A DNA stretch of 64,000 nt from Actinomadura rifamycini DSM 43936. Its GTDB lineage: Bacteria > Actinomycetota > Actinomycetes > Streptosporangiales > Streptosporangiaceae. Location: NCBI RefSeq assembly GCF_000425065.1, contig NZ_AULB01000009.1, positions 248,001 through 312,000 on the forward strand. Reading direction: 5' to 3'. Made by a program: the position numbers and the translations under genes. The notes beneath the pieces were generated by a model that was not told where the DNA came from, made no database searches, and saw nothing but the letters and a program-made list of their open reading frames with translations. Of the stretch, positions 15,484 to 25,533 are shown piece by piece; position 1 is the first letter of the stretch; each line of letters starts with the position of its first letter.

Positions 15484-16685
15484 ACCCGGGCGGGCCGCTG
15501 CGGGTCCTGTTCACCACCTGGGCGTGGCCGTCGCACTACTTCCCGATGGTGCCGCTGGCGTGGGCGTTCCGCGCCGCCGGGCACGAGGTGCTGGTCGCGA
15601 GCCAGCCCGCGCTCGCCGGGACGATCGCCCGGTCCGGGCACCCGGCCGTGGCGGTGGGGTCCGACCTCGACATCGTCGGCTACCACCGCACCGAGCACGC
15701 CGGGCTGCGGGTCACCCGCGACGCCGAGCCGCCGGCGGCCTGGAACGCGGCGAAGCGCACCCGCGTCCAGCAGGGGTTCGCGAAGTTCGCCGAGATCGCC
15801 GACCTGATGGCCGACGACCTGCTGGACGTGGCGCGCCGGTGGCGCCCGCACCTCGTGGTGCACGACCCGCTCACCTACGCGGGCCCGCTGGTCGCCGGGC
15901 TCGTCGGCGTGCCCGCCGTCCGGTCGCTGTTCGGGCCGGACTTCAACGTGGACATCGCCGACCTCGAGTCCGCCGCGGCGCAGCCGCTCGCCGACCGGTT
16001 CGGCGTGGACCGCATCGACCCGCTCGGCGACCTCACCGTCGACCCGGTGCCGGGCGCGCTGCAGTTCCCCGCGCCGCTGCGCCGCCTGCACGTCCGGTAC
16101 GTCCCGTACAGCGGGCAGCCGAACATGCCGGGCTGGGCGCTCGACCCGCCGGACCGCCCCCGCGTCCTGGTGAGCTGGGGCACCACCACCGCCAAGTTCA
16201 GCGCGGAGCACGCGGCCCGGCTGCCCGAGGTGGTCGCCGCGCTCGCCGGGCCGGACGCCGAGGTGGTGTTCGCGGTCACCCCCGACCAGCGGGCCCTCGT
16301 CCCGGACGTCCCGGACGGGGTCCGGCTCGTGGAGTCGGCGCCGCTGGACGCGCTGCTGCCGGGCTGCTCCGCCGTCGTCCACCAGGGCGGCGCCGGGACG
16401 ACGCTGACGGCGGCGCTGCACGGCGTCCCGCAGCTCGCGGTCGTGCAGACCCCCGACCAGGTGGTCAACGCGATCCCGCTGGAGAAGTCCGGGGCGGGCG
16501 CGTTCCTGGTCCCGGACGAGACGACCCCGGACGCGCTGCGCGACGGCGCCGCCCGGCTGCGCACCGATCCGTCGGCGGCCGCCGCGGCGCGGGGGCTGGC
16601 CGCCGAGATGCGGGGCCGGCCGTCCCCGGCCGCCGCCGTCCGGACGCTGGAACGGCTCGCGCACGGCGAAGGAGAGACGACGTGA
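15480..16685 (+). CDS. GT1-family (GT-B) glycosyltransferase 4
   Basis: A 401-residue glycosyltransferase starting at GTG 15480, which overlaps the BCCP stop. It has VLFTTWAWPSHYFPMVPLAW at the acceptor domain, LGDLTVDPVPG in the linker, SWGTTT opening the donor domain, and HQGGAGT at 301-307 with the canonical histidine. It is closest in layout to glycosyltransferases 2 and 3. Because its stop overlaps the start of the C-4 aminotransferase gene, it is the best candidate to transfer the amino sugar, although co-transcription alone does not prove this. Confidence 0.9.
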   Translation: MNPGGPLRVLFTTWAWPSHYFPMVPLAWAFRAAGHEVLVASQPALAGTIARSGHPAVAVGSDLDIVGYHRTEHAGLRVTRDAEPPAAWNAAKRTRVQQGFAKFAEIADLMADDLLDVARRWRPHLVVHDPLTYAGPLVAGLVGVPAVRSLFGPDFNVDIADLESAAAQPLADRFGVDRIDPLGDLTVDPVPGALQFPAPLRRLHVRYVPYSGQPNMPGWALDPPDRPRVLVSWGTTTAKFSAEHAARLPEVVAALAGPDAEVVFAVTPDQRALVPDVPDGVRLVESAPLDALLPGCSAVVHQGGAGTTLTAALHGVPQLAVVQTPDQVVNAIPLEKSGAGAFLVPDETTPDALRDGAARLRTDPSAAAAARGLAAEMRGRPSPAAAVRTLERLAHGEGETT

Positions 16686-17878
16686 AGCGCACCCTCTCGG
16701 ACCTCGCGGTCTTCGGCGGGGACCCCCTGTTCGGCGAGACCCTGCACACGGGGCGGCCGAACCTCGGCGACACCGCGGCGTTCCTGGACCGGGTCCGCGG
16801 CGTCCTGGACCGCCGGTGGCTCACCAACAACGGCCCGCTGGTGCTGGAGTTCGAGCGCCGGGTGGCGGCGCTGGCCGGGGTCGAGCACTGCGTCGCGATG
16901 TGCAACGCGACGATCGGCCTCCAGGTCGCCGTCCGGGCGCTGGGACTGACGGGCGAGGTCATCGTGCCGTCGTTCACCTACCCGGCGACGCCGCACGTCC
17001 TCGGCTGGACGGGCGCGACGCCGGTGCTGTGCGACGTCGACCCGGTCACCGGGAACCTGGACCCGGCCGCCGTGGAGCGCGCCGTCACGCCGCGGACGAC
17101 CGGCATCCTGGCCGTCCACGTGTGGGGGCGGCCGTGCTTCCCGCGCGAGCTGGAGGAGGTCGCGGCCCGGCACGGGCTGGCGCTGCTGTTCGACGCCGCG
17201 CACGCGTTCGGCGTCACCGCGGACGGCGTCCCGGTGGGCGGCTTCGGAGCCGCGGAGGTGTTCAGCTTCCACGCCACCAAGTTCGTCAACAGCGTCGAAG
17301 GCGGCGCGCTCGTGACGAACGACGCCGACCTGGCCGACCGGGCCCGGTCGCTGCGCAACTTCGGGTTCGCGGGCGAGGACGTCGCGGCGGTCGGCACCAA
17401 CGCCAAGATGAACGAGCTGTGCGCCGCGATGGGCCTCACCTCGCTGGACTCGCTCGACGGGCTGCTGCGCACCAACAGGGCCAACCACGCGGCGTACCGG
17501 GAGGGGCTGCGGGACGTGCCCGGGATGACCCTGCACGAGTACCCCGCCGACGTCCGGGCCAACCACCAGTTCGTCGTCGCGGAGGTGGACGAGCGGGCCT
17601 GCGTCGGCCGGGACGCCCTGATGCGGGTCCTCGAGGCGGAGAACGTCGTCACCCGGGCGCACTTCTCCCCGGGCTGCCACCGGATGGCGCCCTACAACGC
17701 GACCGCGGACCCGGCCGGCTTCCCGCACACCGAGGCGCTCGCGGCCCGGGTCATCACCCTGCCGACCGGCAACGCGGTCGGCGCGCCCGAGATCGGCGCG
17801 CTGTGCGGGCTGCTGGACTTCGTCGCCCGCAACGGCGCCGACGTCGCCCGCCGCATGGAGGAGCCCGTCCCGGCCTGA
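16682..17878 (+). CDS. NDP-4-keto-6-deoxyhexose C-4 aminotransferase (DegT/DnrJ/EryC1/StrS family)
   Basis: A 398-residue PLP enzyme. The start region (LHTGRPNLGDTAAFLDRV then RWLTNNGPLVLEFE) resembles DesI/VioA/SpnR-type sugar C-4 transaminases. The PLP lysine is Lys200 in SFHATKFVNSVEGG. It would convert a 4-keto-6-deoxyhexose nucleotide to the 4-amino sugar using glutamate. Together with the 3-dehydrase (20856) and N-methyltransferase (22277) it suggests a forosamine-like 4-dimethylamino sugar. The GTG at 16682 is preceded by GGAGAGA and overlaps the glycosyltransferase stop. C-4 rather than C-3 specificity is inferred from the N-terminal similarity. Confidence 0.85.
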   Translation: MKRTLSDLAVFGGDPLFGETLHTGRPNLGDTAAFLDRVRGVLDRRWLTNNGPLVLEFERRVAALAGVEHCVAMCNATIGLQVAVRALGLTGEVIVPSFTYPATPHVLGWTGATPVLCDVDPVTGNLDPAAVERAVTPRTTGILAVHVWGRPCFPRELEEVAARHGLALLFDAAHAFGVTADGVPVGGFGAAEVFSFHATKFVNSVEGGALVTNDADLADRARSLRNFGFAGEDVAAVGTNAKMNELCAAMGLTSLDSLDGLLRTNRANHAAYREGLRDVPGMTLHEYPADVRANHQFVVAEVDERACVGRDALMRVLEAENVVTRAHFSPGCHRMAPYNATADPAGFPHTEALAARVITLPTGNAVGAPEIGALCGLLDFVARNGADVARRMEEPVPA

Positions 17879-17926
17879 CGCCGGCCGCGGGCGGGAGCGA
17901 GCGGACGAGAGCGCGCGGACGAAAGG

Positions 17927-17957
17927 GAGGGGCCCGGCGACATTCGCCGGGCCCCTC
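17927..17957. terminator. Bidirectional hairpin terminator
   Basis: A perfect 14-bp inverted repeat (arms start GAGGGGCCC) with a 3-nt loop separates the convergent aminotransferase and SchA/CurD genes. A weaker outer pairing GGACGAA/TTCGTCC flanks it. Confidence 0.7.
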
Positions 17958-17979
17958 GCCCCGTTCGTCCGCCGGTCCG

Positions 17980-18399
17980 TCAGCCGTCCCCCGCGAACGC
18001 CTTCTCGCGGATCCGCTCGGCGATCTCGCCGGGCAGCTGGAACTGCTGGACCTCCGCCATCAGCGCCGTCTCGAAGTGCGCGACGAACCCCTCGGGCGTC
18101 GTGGTGTCGGTCGCCCGCGGCGTCGCCAGGTACGGCGCCAGCTCCGTCTCGATGAGGTGGACGCCCTCCTGGACGGACATGTGCCGGGCGACGTCCTCGA
18201 CCGTGCCGCCCTCGTAGTGGATGACGCGGATCATCAGGCCGCCCTGGATGAACAGCCCCGTGCCCAGCAGCATCCCGACCGGGGCGCCGTCCGCGTCGTG
18301 CAGGACGGGCGACTCCGGGCGGCGGAACCGGCTGAACACGTCCCGGATCTCCGCCTCGTGGCCCGGCTTGACGTCATACGTGATCGCCGCGTACGGCAT
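17980..18399 (-). CDS. SchA/CurD-like domain protein
   Basis: A 139-residue protein with the SchA/CurD signature: PYAAITYDVKPGHEAEI at the start, SPVLHDADGAPVGMLLGTGLFI in the middle, IRVIHYEGG, and a C-terminal APYLATPR followed by TTTPEGF. The family is restricted to type II polyketide clusters (whiE/sch spore pigments, curamycin and related pathways) and is thought to help cyclisation or oxygenation, but its chemistry is not settled. The ATG at 18399 lies inside the end of the upstream ABM gene (26-nt overlap), and it is the last gene of a six-gene operon. Confidence 0.82.
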   Translation of the reverse strand: MPYAAITYDVKPGHEAEIRDVFSRFRRPESPVLHDADGAPVGMLLGTGLFIQGGLMIRVIHYEGGTVEDVARHMSVQEGVHLIETELAPYLATPRATDTTTPEGFVAHFETALMAEVQQFQLPGEIAERIREKAFAGDG

Positions 18400-18783
18400 C
18401 GGCGGCCTCCCTTCCGCTCTCCGGCGCGCCTTCCCGCGCGCCCTCCCGGTCGCTTTCCCCGGCGCCCTCCCGGTCGTTTCTTCCGGCGCCCTCCCGGTCG
18501 ACGACCCGGCACAGCAGCGCCGGCGGGTCGTCCGGCGCCCGGTACTCCCGCAGCGACGCGGTGACCCGGTGCTGAGCGGCGTCGCGGGCCCACCGGTCGA
18601 ACGCGTCCGCGTCGGCCCACTCGCTCATCACGACCCGCTGGTCGCCGCACTCCCACAGCTCGTTGCCGAGCAGGCCGGGCGTGCCCGCCATCGCGCGGCT
18701 GATGCGGTGGTACTGCGCCGCCAGCTCGTCCGCCCGCTCGCCGGGCCGGTGCCAGACCAGCACCCGGACGCGCCCGGTCGCGG

Positions 18784-18787
<4 letters not shown>
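18374..18787 (-). CDS. Antibiotic biosynthesis monooxygenase (ABM)-fold protein 2 with repetitive tail
   Basis: A 137-residue protein. Residues 1-100 are an ABM domain (VRVLVWHRPGERADEL, GLLGNELWECGD, RVVMSEWADADAF) paralogous to the protein at 10728-11075. The last 35 or so residues are a charged low-complexity tail of DREGA repeats made by a 24-bp tandem repeat. The GTG at 18787 overlaps the ketoreductase stop. The domain probably oxidises an anthrone-type ring without a cofactor. The tail has no family counterpart that I know of and may be dispensable or may mediate complex formation. Confidence 0.78.
18440..18500. repeat. 24-bp tandem repeat, about 2.5 copies
   Basis: The segment GCCCTCCCGGTCG recurs at 18440, 18464 and 18488, exactly 24 bp apart. 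It lies inside the 3' end of ABM protein 2 and encodes its DREGA-rich tail, so copy-number changes stay in frame. Confidence 0.8.
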
Positions 18788-20278
<1,491 letters not shown>

Positions 20279-20334
20279 CGTCCTTCTCGATCTCCCTCGC
20301 AGTGGCCGGCCGGGTGCCCCGGCCGGGAGGCCGG

Positions 20335-20655
20335 TCAGCGCGCCGTCCAGCGGTAGAACGGCTCCGCCATGGCGTCCTTCGGCTCTTTCCAGTTCGGGTC
20401 GTAGGGGCGGATGTGCTCGGCCAGCCGCGTGTTGATGTCGCCGTACAGCGGGTGGCTCCGCGCCTTGTACAGCGACGGGGCGATGTCCTCGTCCGCCTCC
20501 ACGAGGTGGAAGTACAGGTCGTGGAACCGGAACAGGCTCCGCGCGGACACACCGATCATGTGCGGCAGGTCCGTGGCGTCGGAGTCGGCGAAGATCTTCG
20601 CGACGTCGTCGGCCCGGTCCGGTTCCATCCGGGCGACGATCAGTGTCCGGTGCAT
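20335..20655 (-). CDS. TcmI-family polyketide cyclase
   Basis: A 106-residue protein of the TcmI/ActVA-like dimeric alpha-beta barrel cyclases: HRTLIVARMEPDRADDVAKIF at the start, SARSLFRFHDLYFHLVE in the middle, and PNWKEPKDAMAEPFYRW near the end, a family hallmark. These enzymes close later rings of aromatic polyketides. The start at 20655 is supported by GAGGGAG. It heads the six-gene operon (cyclase, ACP, aromatase, ketoreductase, ABM, SchA/CurD) transcribed leftwards from a SARP-type promoter. Confidence 0.9.
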   Translation of the reverse strand: MHRTLIVARMEPDRADDVAKIFADSDATDLPHMIGVSARSLFRFHDLYFHLVEADEDIAPSLYKARSHPLYGDINTRLAEHIRPYDPNWKEPKDAMAEPFYRWTAR

Positions 20656-20671
20656 GCGCGCTCCCTCGTGT

Positions 20672-20710
20672 CGGCGGGCTCCATCGGCGGGCTCCATCGG
20701 CGGGCTCCGT
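20672..20710. repeat. Three tandem 13-bp repeats in the leader of the cyclase operon
   Basis: The unit CGGCGGGCTCCAT occurs three times head to tail (third copy with one change) between the predicted transcription start and the TcmI-type cyclase start. Confidence 0.8.
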
Positions 20711-20714
20711 CCCC

Positions 20715-20746
20715 AGGGCACCCGGCGGCGCTAGAGCCGCGCTCGA
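20715..20746 (-). promoter_or_regulatory. SARP-type promoter of the ACP/cyclase operon
   Basis: Minus-strand heptamers TCGAGCG and TCTAGCG start 11 bp apart, with TGCCCT 8 bp downstream. The leader of about 50 nt carries the triple 13-bp repeat and a GAGGGAG Shine-Dalgarno. Confidence 0.6.
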
Positions 20747-20779
20747 AGGCGACTGGTCGCGCCGCCCGGCGCGGGTCCT

Positions 20780-20822
20780 TCCAGCGCCGCCCTAGCCGCC
20801 TTCGAGGACGCGCCGCGACGAT
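20780..20822 (+). promoter_or_regulatory. SARP-type promoter with three heptamers for the 3-dehydrase gene
   Basis: TCCAGCG (20780), CCTAGCC (20791) and TCGAGGA (20802) are 11 bp apart. GACGAT follows after 8 bp, and 7 nt later an ATG (20830) opens a nine-codon ORF. Confidence 0.65.
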
Positions 20823-20829
20823 CGGTGGC

Positions 20830-20855
20830 ATGGCCGAAGCTGGAGGCACCACACG

Positions 20856-20859
<4 letters not shown>
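20830..20859 (+). CDS. Putative nine-residue leaderless leader peptide coupled to the 3-dehydrase
   Basis: The ATG at 20830 lies at the leaderless position of the SARP-type promoter and encodes MAEAGGTTR. Its TGA overlaps the ATG of the 3-dehydrase at 20856. The GGAGG used by the downstream gene lies inside this ORF, so translation of the mini-ORF could govern access to it. Whether it is translated is untested. Confidence 0.4.
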
Positions 20860-22175
<1,316 letters not shown>

Positions 22176-22215
22176 CCCGCGGTCTCCGCCGCCTCCCGGG
22201 GACGGGAGCGCCGCG

Positions 22216-22265
22216 CGAACGAGGACGGCCCCGCCGGGAGCTCCCGGCGGGGCCGTCCTCGTTCG
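22216..22265. terminator. 50-bp perfect palindrome between convergent genes
   Basis: Arms of 25 bp (starting CGAACGAGG) are perfectly complementary with no loop spacer. It lies between the 3-dehydrase and methyltransferase stops and probably serves as a bidirectional terminator. Confidence 0.75.
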
Positions 22266-22276
22266 CTGCCGCGGTG

Positions 22277-23002
22277 CTACTTGCGCACCCCCACGAACAG
22301 GCCGCACCCGAACGTCTCGTCCGGCTCCTGGAACTCGGCCTCGCAGCCCGCCGCCGTGAACGCGTCCAGGTACTGGTCGCGGGTGAACAGCGAGAGCACC
22401 TGCGTCTCGGTGAAGTGGCGCATGCCGTCCGGCCCGGCGAGCACCACGTGGATCTCCATGTTGACGTTGCAGTCGGTGCGCTCGTCCCGGGTGGTGCGCG
22501 ACACCCGGGAGATCGTGAGGTCGCCGTCCCGGACGACGCTGGTGGACACGTACCCCTCCAGGAAGTCCTCCGGGAAGTACCAGGGCTCCACCGCGACGAC
22601 GCCGCCGTGCTCGACGTGCCGCGCGATGCAGTCGAGCGCCTGGCCGAGCTGCTCGACCGTCCGCAGGTAGGCGATGGACGCGAACATCGAGATCGCCGCG
22701 TCGAACCGGCGGCCGAGGTCGAAGTCGCACATGTTGCCCGAGTGCAGCGGCAGGCCGTCGCCCAGCTTGCGGCGCGCCACCCCGAGCATCTGCCCCGTGT
22801 ACTCCAGGCCCTCGACCTCGGCGAACTCCTTGCGGAGGTGCACCAGGTGCTCCCCGGTGCCGCACGCCACGTCGAGCAGCGACCGCGCGTCCGGGCACCG
22901 CCGGCGCATCCGCTCGGAGACCGTCGCGGCCTCGTTCTCGTAGTTCTTGCCCCGGCCCCGGTAGATGAGGTCGTACACCTCGGCGAGATTCTGTTGGAAC
23001 AT
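22277..23002 (-). CDS. Aminosugar N-methyltransferase (DesVI/TylM1/SpnS type)
   Basis: A 241-residue SAM-dependent methyltransferase. It has the TylM1-like start AEVYDLIYRGRGKNYENEA, motif I LLDVACGTGEHL, ISMFASIAYL, VVAVEPWYFPEDFLEGYV and LFTRDQYLDAFTAAG, all features of NDP-aminohexose N,N-dimethyltransferases. It would methylate the 4-amino group installed by the aminotransferase. The frame is open further upstream, but the ATG at 23002 is 6 nt from a -10 box of a SARP-type promoter and fits the family start. It is convergent with the 3-dehydrase and is the last gene clearly belonging to the cluster. Confidence 0.88.
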   Translation of the reverse strand: MFQQNLAEVYDLIYRGRGKNYENEAATVSERMRRRCPDARSLLDVACGTGEHLVHLRKEFAEVEGLEYTGQMLGVARRKLGDGLPLHSGNMCDFDLGRRFDAAISMFASIAYLRTVEQLGQALDCIARHVEHGGVVAVEPWYFPEDFLEGYVSTSVVRDGDLTISRVSRTTRDERTDCNVNMEIHVVLAGPDGMRHFTETQVLSLFTRDQYLDAFTAAGCEAEFQEPDETFGCGLFVGVRK

Positions 23003-23008
23003 GCCCGC

Positions 23009-23051
23009 AGCGTCGCGCGCGGCCCTCACGGGGCGGTCGAGGAGCGTTAGA
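23009..23051 (-). promoter_or_regulatory. SARP-type leaderless promoter of the N-methyltransferase
   Basis: Minus-strand TCTAACG, TCGACCG and GTGAGGG start at 11-bp intervals. GACGCT follows after 8 bp and the ATG after 6 nt, with no Shine-Dalgarno. The first heptamer overlaps the stop codon of the response regulator gene. Confidence 0.6.
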
Positions 23052-23652
23052 GCCAGCCGTTGTCCTCGGCGATCCGGACCGCCTCGCTGCGGGTCTTCGC
23101 GCCCGTCTTGAGGATCGCCGACGACAGGTGGTTGCGGACGGTGCCCTTCGCCAGGTGCAGCCGCGCGGCGACGTCGGCGACCCGGGAGCCGTCGGCGGCG
23201 GCGCGCAGGACGTCGCGCTCGCGGTCGGTGAGGGGGGAGCGGCCCAGGCTGACGCTCGCGGACGCCAGCTTCGGATCGACCACGCGGTCGCCGGCGTGCA
23301 CCCGGCGGATCACCTCGGCGAGCCGGTCCGCGGGGGTGTCCTTCACGACGAAGCCGGTCGCGCCGCCGTCCAGCGCGCGCTGCAGGTAGCCGGGACGTCC
23401 GAACGTCGTGACGATCACGACGCGGCACCCGGGGTACGCGCGGGCGATGTCGGCGGCGAGGGCCAGGCCGTCCCGCCCGGGCATCTCGATGTCGAGCAGC
23501 GCCACGTCCGGCCGGTGGTCGCGGACCGCGGGCAGCACCGCGTCGCCCGTCCCGGCCTCGGCGACGACCTCCAGGTCGTCCTCCAGCGTCAGCAGCGCCG
23601 CCAGCGCGCCCCGGAACAGATGCTGGTCGTCGGCGAGCAGGACGCGGATCAT
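23047..23652 (-). CDS. LuxR-type (NarL family) response regulator
   Basis: A 201-residue regulator. The receiver domain has Asp8/Asp9, phospho-acceptor Asp54 in LLDIEMPG, Thr in VTTFG and Lys in VVKD. The C-terminal helix-turn-helix runs from PLTDRERDVLRAA to KTRSEAVRIAEDN. It overlaps the sensor kinase gene by 4 nt (ATGA), so the two form a system. It probably controls the adjacent ABC exporter operon in response to a membrane or drug signal, as in DesK/DesR- or LiaSR-type systems; the ligand is unknown. Confidence 0.92.
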   Translation of the reverse strand: MIRVLLADDQHLFRGALAALLTLEDDLEVVAEAGTGDAVLPAVRDHRPDVALLDIEMPGRDGLALAADIARAYPGCRVVIVTTFGRPGYLQRALDGGATGFVVKDTPADRLAEVIRRVHAGDRVVDPKLASASVSLGRSPLTDRERDVLRAAADGSRVADVAARLHLAKGTVRNHLSSAILKTGAKTRSEAVRIAEDNGWL

Positions 23653-24800
23653 GCCGGCACGTCCAGCGGTACGCGGGCCACCACCCGGAATCCTCCCTCC
23701 TCGCGGGGTCCGGCGGCGAGGGTCCCGCCGGCCCCGGTGACGCGTTCGGTGAGCCCCGCGAGCCCGTTCCCGGGCACCGCGGCGCCGTCGCGCGTCCCGA
23801 TGCCGTCGTCGGCGACCTCCAGCTCGGCGCAGCCCCCGACGCGGCGCAGCCGGACGGCGCAGTGCGCGCCGCCGCTGTGCCGGACGACGTTCGTCGCGGC
23901 CTCCCGCAGCACCCAGGCCAGCAGGGACGCGGCCGCGGGCGGCAGCTCCTCGCCGGGCCGTTCGACGGTGCAGGCGATGCCTCCGGCGGTGAGGACCTCG
24001 CGCACGCCCTCCAGTTCCTGGTGCAGCGACCGGGCCCGGTACCCGGCGACGGTCGCCCGGACGTCGTCGAGCGCGCGCCGCGCGACCTGCTCGATGGCGG
24101 TCATCTCGGCGGCGGCGCGCTCGGCGCCCCGCTCGGTGTCGCGCTCGACGAGCCTGCGGGCCAGCTCGCTCTTGACGGTGATGGCCGACAGCGTGTGCCC
24201 GAGGGTGTCGTGCAGGTCGCGGGCGAACCGCAGCCGCTCGCTCTCCACCGCGAGCCGCGCGATCTCGGCCCGGGCCGCCTGCAGCTCGGCGACGGTCTCC
24301 GCGAGCTGCACGAAGATTCGCACCGCGACCGCGATGATCGTCGCCTGGCCGAGGATCGCGACCAGCTCCGCGAGCGAGAACCCCACCGCCCAGGCCAGCA
24401 GCGGCTGCGAGCCGAGGACGAGGGCGCAGCCGAGCATGTACCCGCGCGCCCGGAGGCTGACGGCGAACGCCGCGAACAGGTAGTAGGGGTGGGCGATCAG
24501 CCAGTCCTGCGGGAGCTCGAACACCAGGCCGATCGAGACGACGACCAGGCAGGCCAGCGCCACCGGCGCCCGGTTCTGCCCGAAGCGGTCGACGGACGCC
24601 CACATCACCCGCAGGTAGAGCAGGGCGAACGCCGCGATGCCGGCCAGCGTGATCGCGACGTCGGCGGGGGAGTGGGCGCCCTCGAGGAAGACGATCGTGG
24701 GGAACACCAGGTAGACGAGGAACAGGGCGAACCAGATCCGCTTGGCCGCACCGGTCCGCCACCACGCGCCGTCCAGTGTCTGTCGGTCCACGGTCGTCAT
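23649..24800 (-). CDS. DesK-like sensor histidine kinase
   Basis: A 383-residue membrane kinase. Residues 20-165 contain about six hydrophobic segments with short loops, suggesting intramembrane sensing. A HisKA_3 dimerisation domain follows with phospho-acceptor His197 in RDLHDTLGHTLSAI, and then an HATPase domain (EAATNVVRHSGG, GIGTRDG, GNGLAGLTERV). It partners the response regulator that follows. It lies 4 nt downstream of the ABC permease gene, so exporter and sensor are probably co-transcribed. Confidence 0.92.
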   Translation of the reverse strand: MTTVDRQTLDGAWWRTGAAKRIWFALFLVYLVFPTIVFLEGAHSPADVAITLAGIAAFALLYLRVMWASVDRFGQNRAPVALACLVVVSIGLVFELPQDWLIAHPYYLFAAFAVSLRARGYMLGCALVLGSQPLLAWAVGFSLAELVAILGQATIIAVAVRIFVQLAETVAELQAARAEIARLAVESERLRFARDLHDTLGHTLSAITVKSELARRLVERDTERGAERAAAEMTAIEQVARRALDDVRATVAGYRARSLHQELEGVREVLTAGGIACTVERPGEELPPAAASLLAWVLREAATNVVRHSGGAHCAVRLRRVGGCAELEVADDGIGTRDGAAVPGNGLAGLTERVTGAGGTLAAGPREEGGFRVVARVPLDVPA

Positions 24801-24804
24801 GGTG

Positions 24805-25533
24805 TCATCCCGCGGCGGCGACCCGCTTGTACCGCCATGCCGCGATCGCGGCGAAAACGACCGTCCATGCCGCGAGCCCGCCGATCGCGGTCAGGTTGAC
24901 CGGCTCGCCGTCCACGACGTCCCACCCGAGCGACCCCGCGAAGTACGCCGGGGACGCCTCGGCGAACGGCCGCAGCCCCTCGGGGAACAGCGAGGTGGGC
25001 CACCACAGGCCGCCGAGGATCGCGAGCGCGAAGTAGAGGCCGACGGTGAGGCCCTGCGCGGCCTGCCCGGCGGCGAGGTAGCCGATCGTGACGCCGAGCA
25101 CCGCGAACGGCGTCGCGGCCAGCCACACCAGCACGATGATCTCGAGCCACTGCAGGGCGTCCAGCCGGACCTCGCCGACGAACGCGCCCGCCAGCAGCAC
25201 CAGGCCGAGCGCCAGCGGCACCACGAACAGCCCGGACAGCGTCTTGGCGATGACGTAGGCGCGGGTGGTCAGCGGCGTGATCGCGAGCTGCCGCGTCCAG
25301 CCGCTGTGCCGCTCGGTCGCGATGCTGCCCGCGGCGAGCAGCGCCATGCCGAGCGACCCGTAGGTCGCCATCGACACCATGACCGCCGCCGGGTCGGCGT
25401 TCGGGTCGTCGGCGCCGATGTCGAGGACCTTCACCAGCATCAGGTACATCCCGACCGGGAACGCGGCCAGGTACATCAGGAACTGCGGGCTGCGCAGCAG
25501 CCGGATCACTTCCAAACGCAGCAGGGCGCTCAC
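24805..25533 (-). CDS. ABC-2 type transporter permease
   Basis: A 242-residue permease with six hydrophobic segments: a first helix after LRLEVIRLLRSPQFLMYL, then ATERHSGWTRQLAITPLT between helices 2 and 3, a typical ABC-2 exporter motif, and LGGLWWPTSLFPEGLR before the last helix. The GTG at 25533 overlaps the ATPase stop. With the ATPase it would form an exporter of drugs or lipids. Self-resistance to the neighbouring polyketide is possible, but the operon lacks the SARP-type promoter of the cluster. Confidence 0.88.
   Translation of the reverse strand: MSALLRLEVIRLLRSPQFLMYLAAFPVGMYLMLVKVLDIGADDPNADPAAVMVSMATYGSLGMALLAAGSIATERHSGWTRQLAITPLTTRAYVIAKTLSGLFVVPLALGLVLLAGAFVGEVRLDALQWLEIIVLVWLAATPFAVLGVTIGYLAAGQAAQGLTVGLYFALAILGGLWWPTSLFPEGLRPFAEASPAYFAGSLGWDVVDGEPVNLTAIGGLAAWTVVFAAIAAWRYKRVAAAG

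Noticed and set aside
20672-20710. CRISPR-like repeats
   Set aside because: Three contiguous 13-bp units without spacers are a simple tandem repeat, not an array.
23003-23428. N-terminal extension of the N-methyltransferase gene in the same frame
   Set aside because: It is antisense-like, overlaps the response regulator, and the family start and promoter both place the start at 23002.
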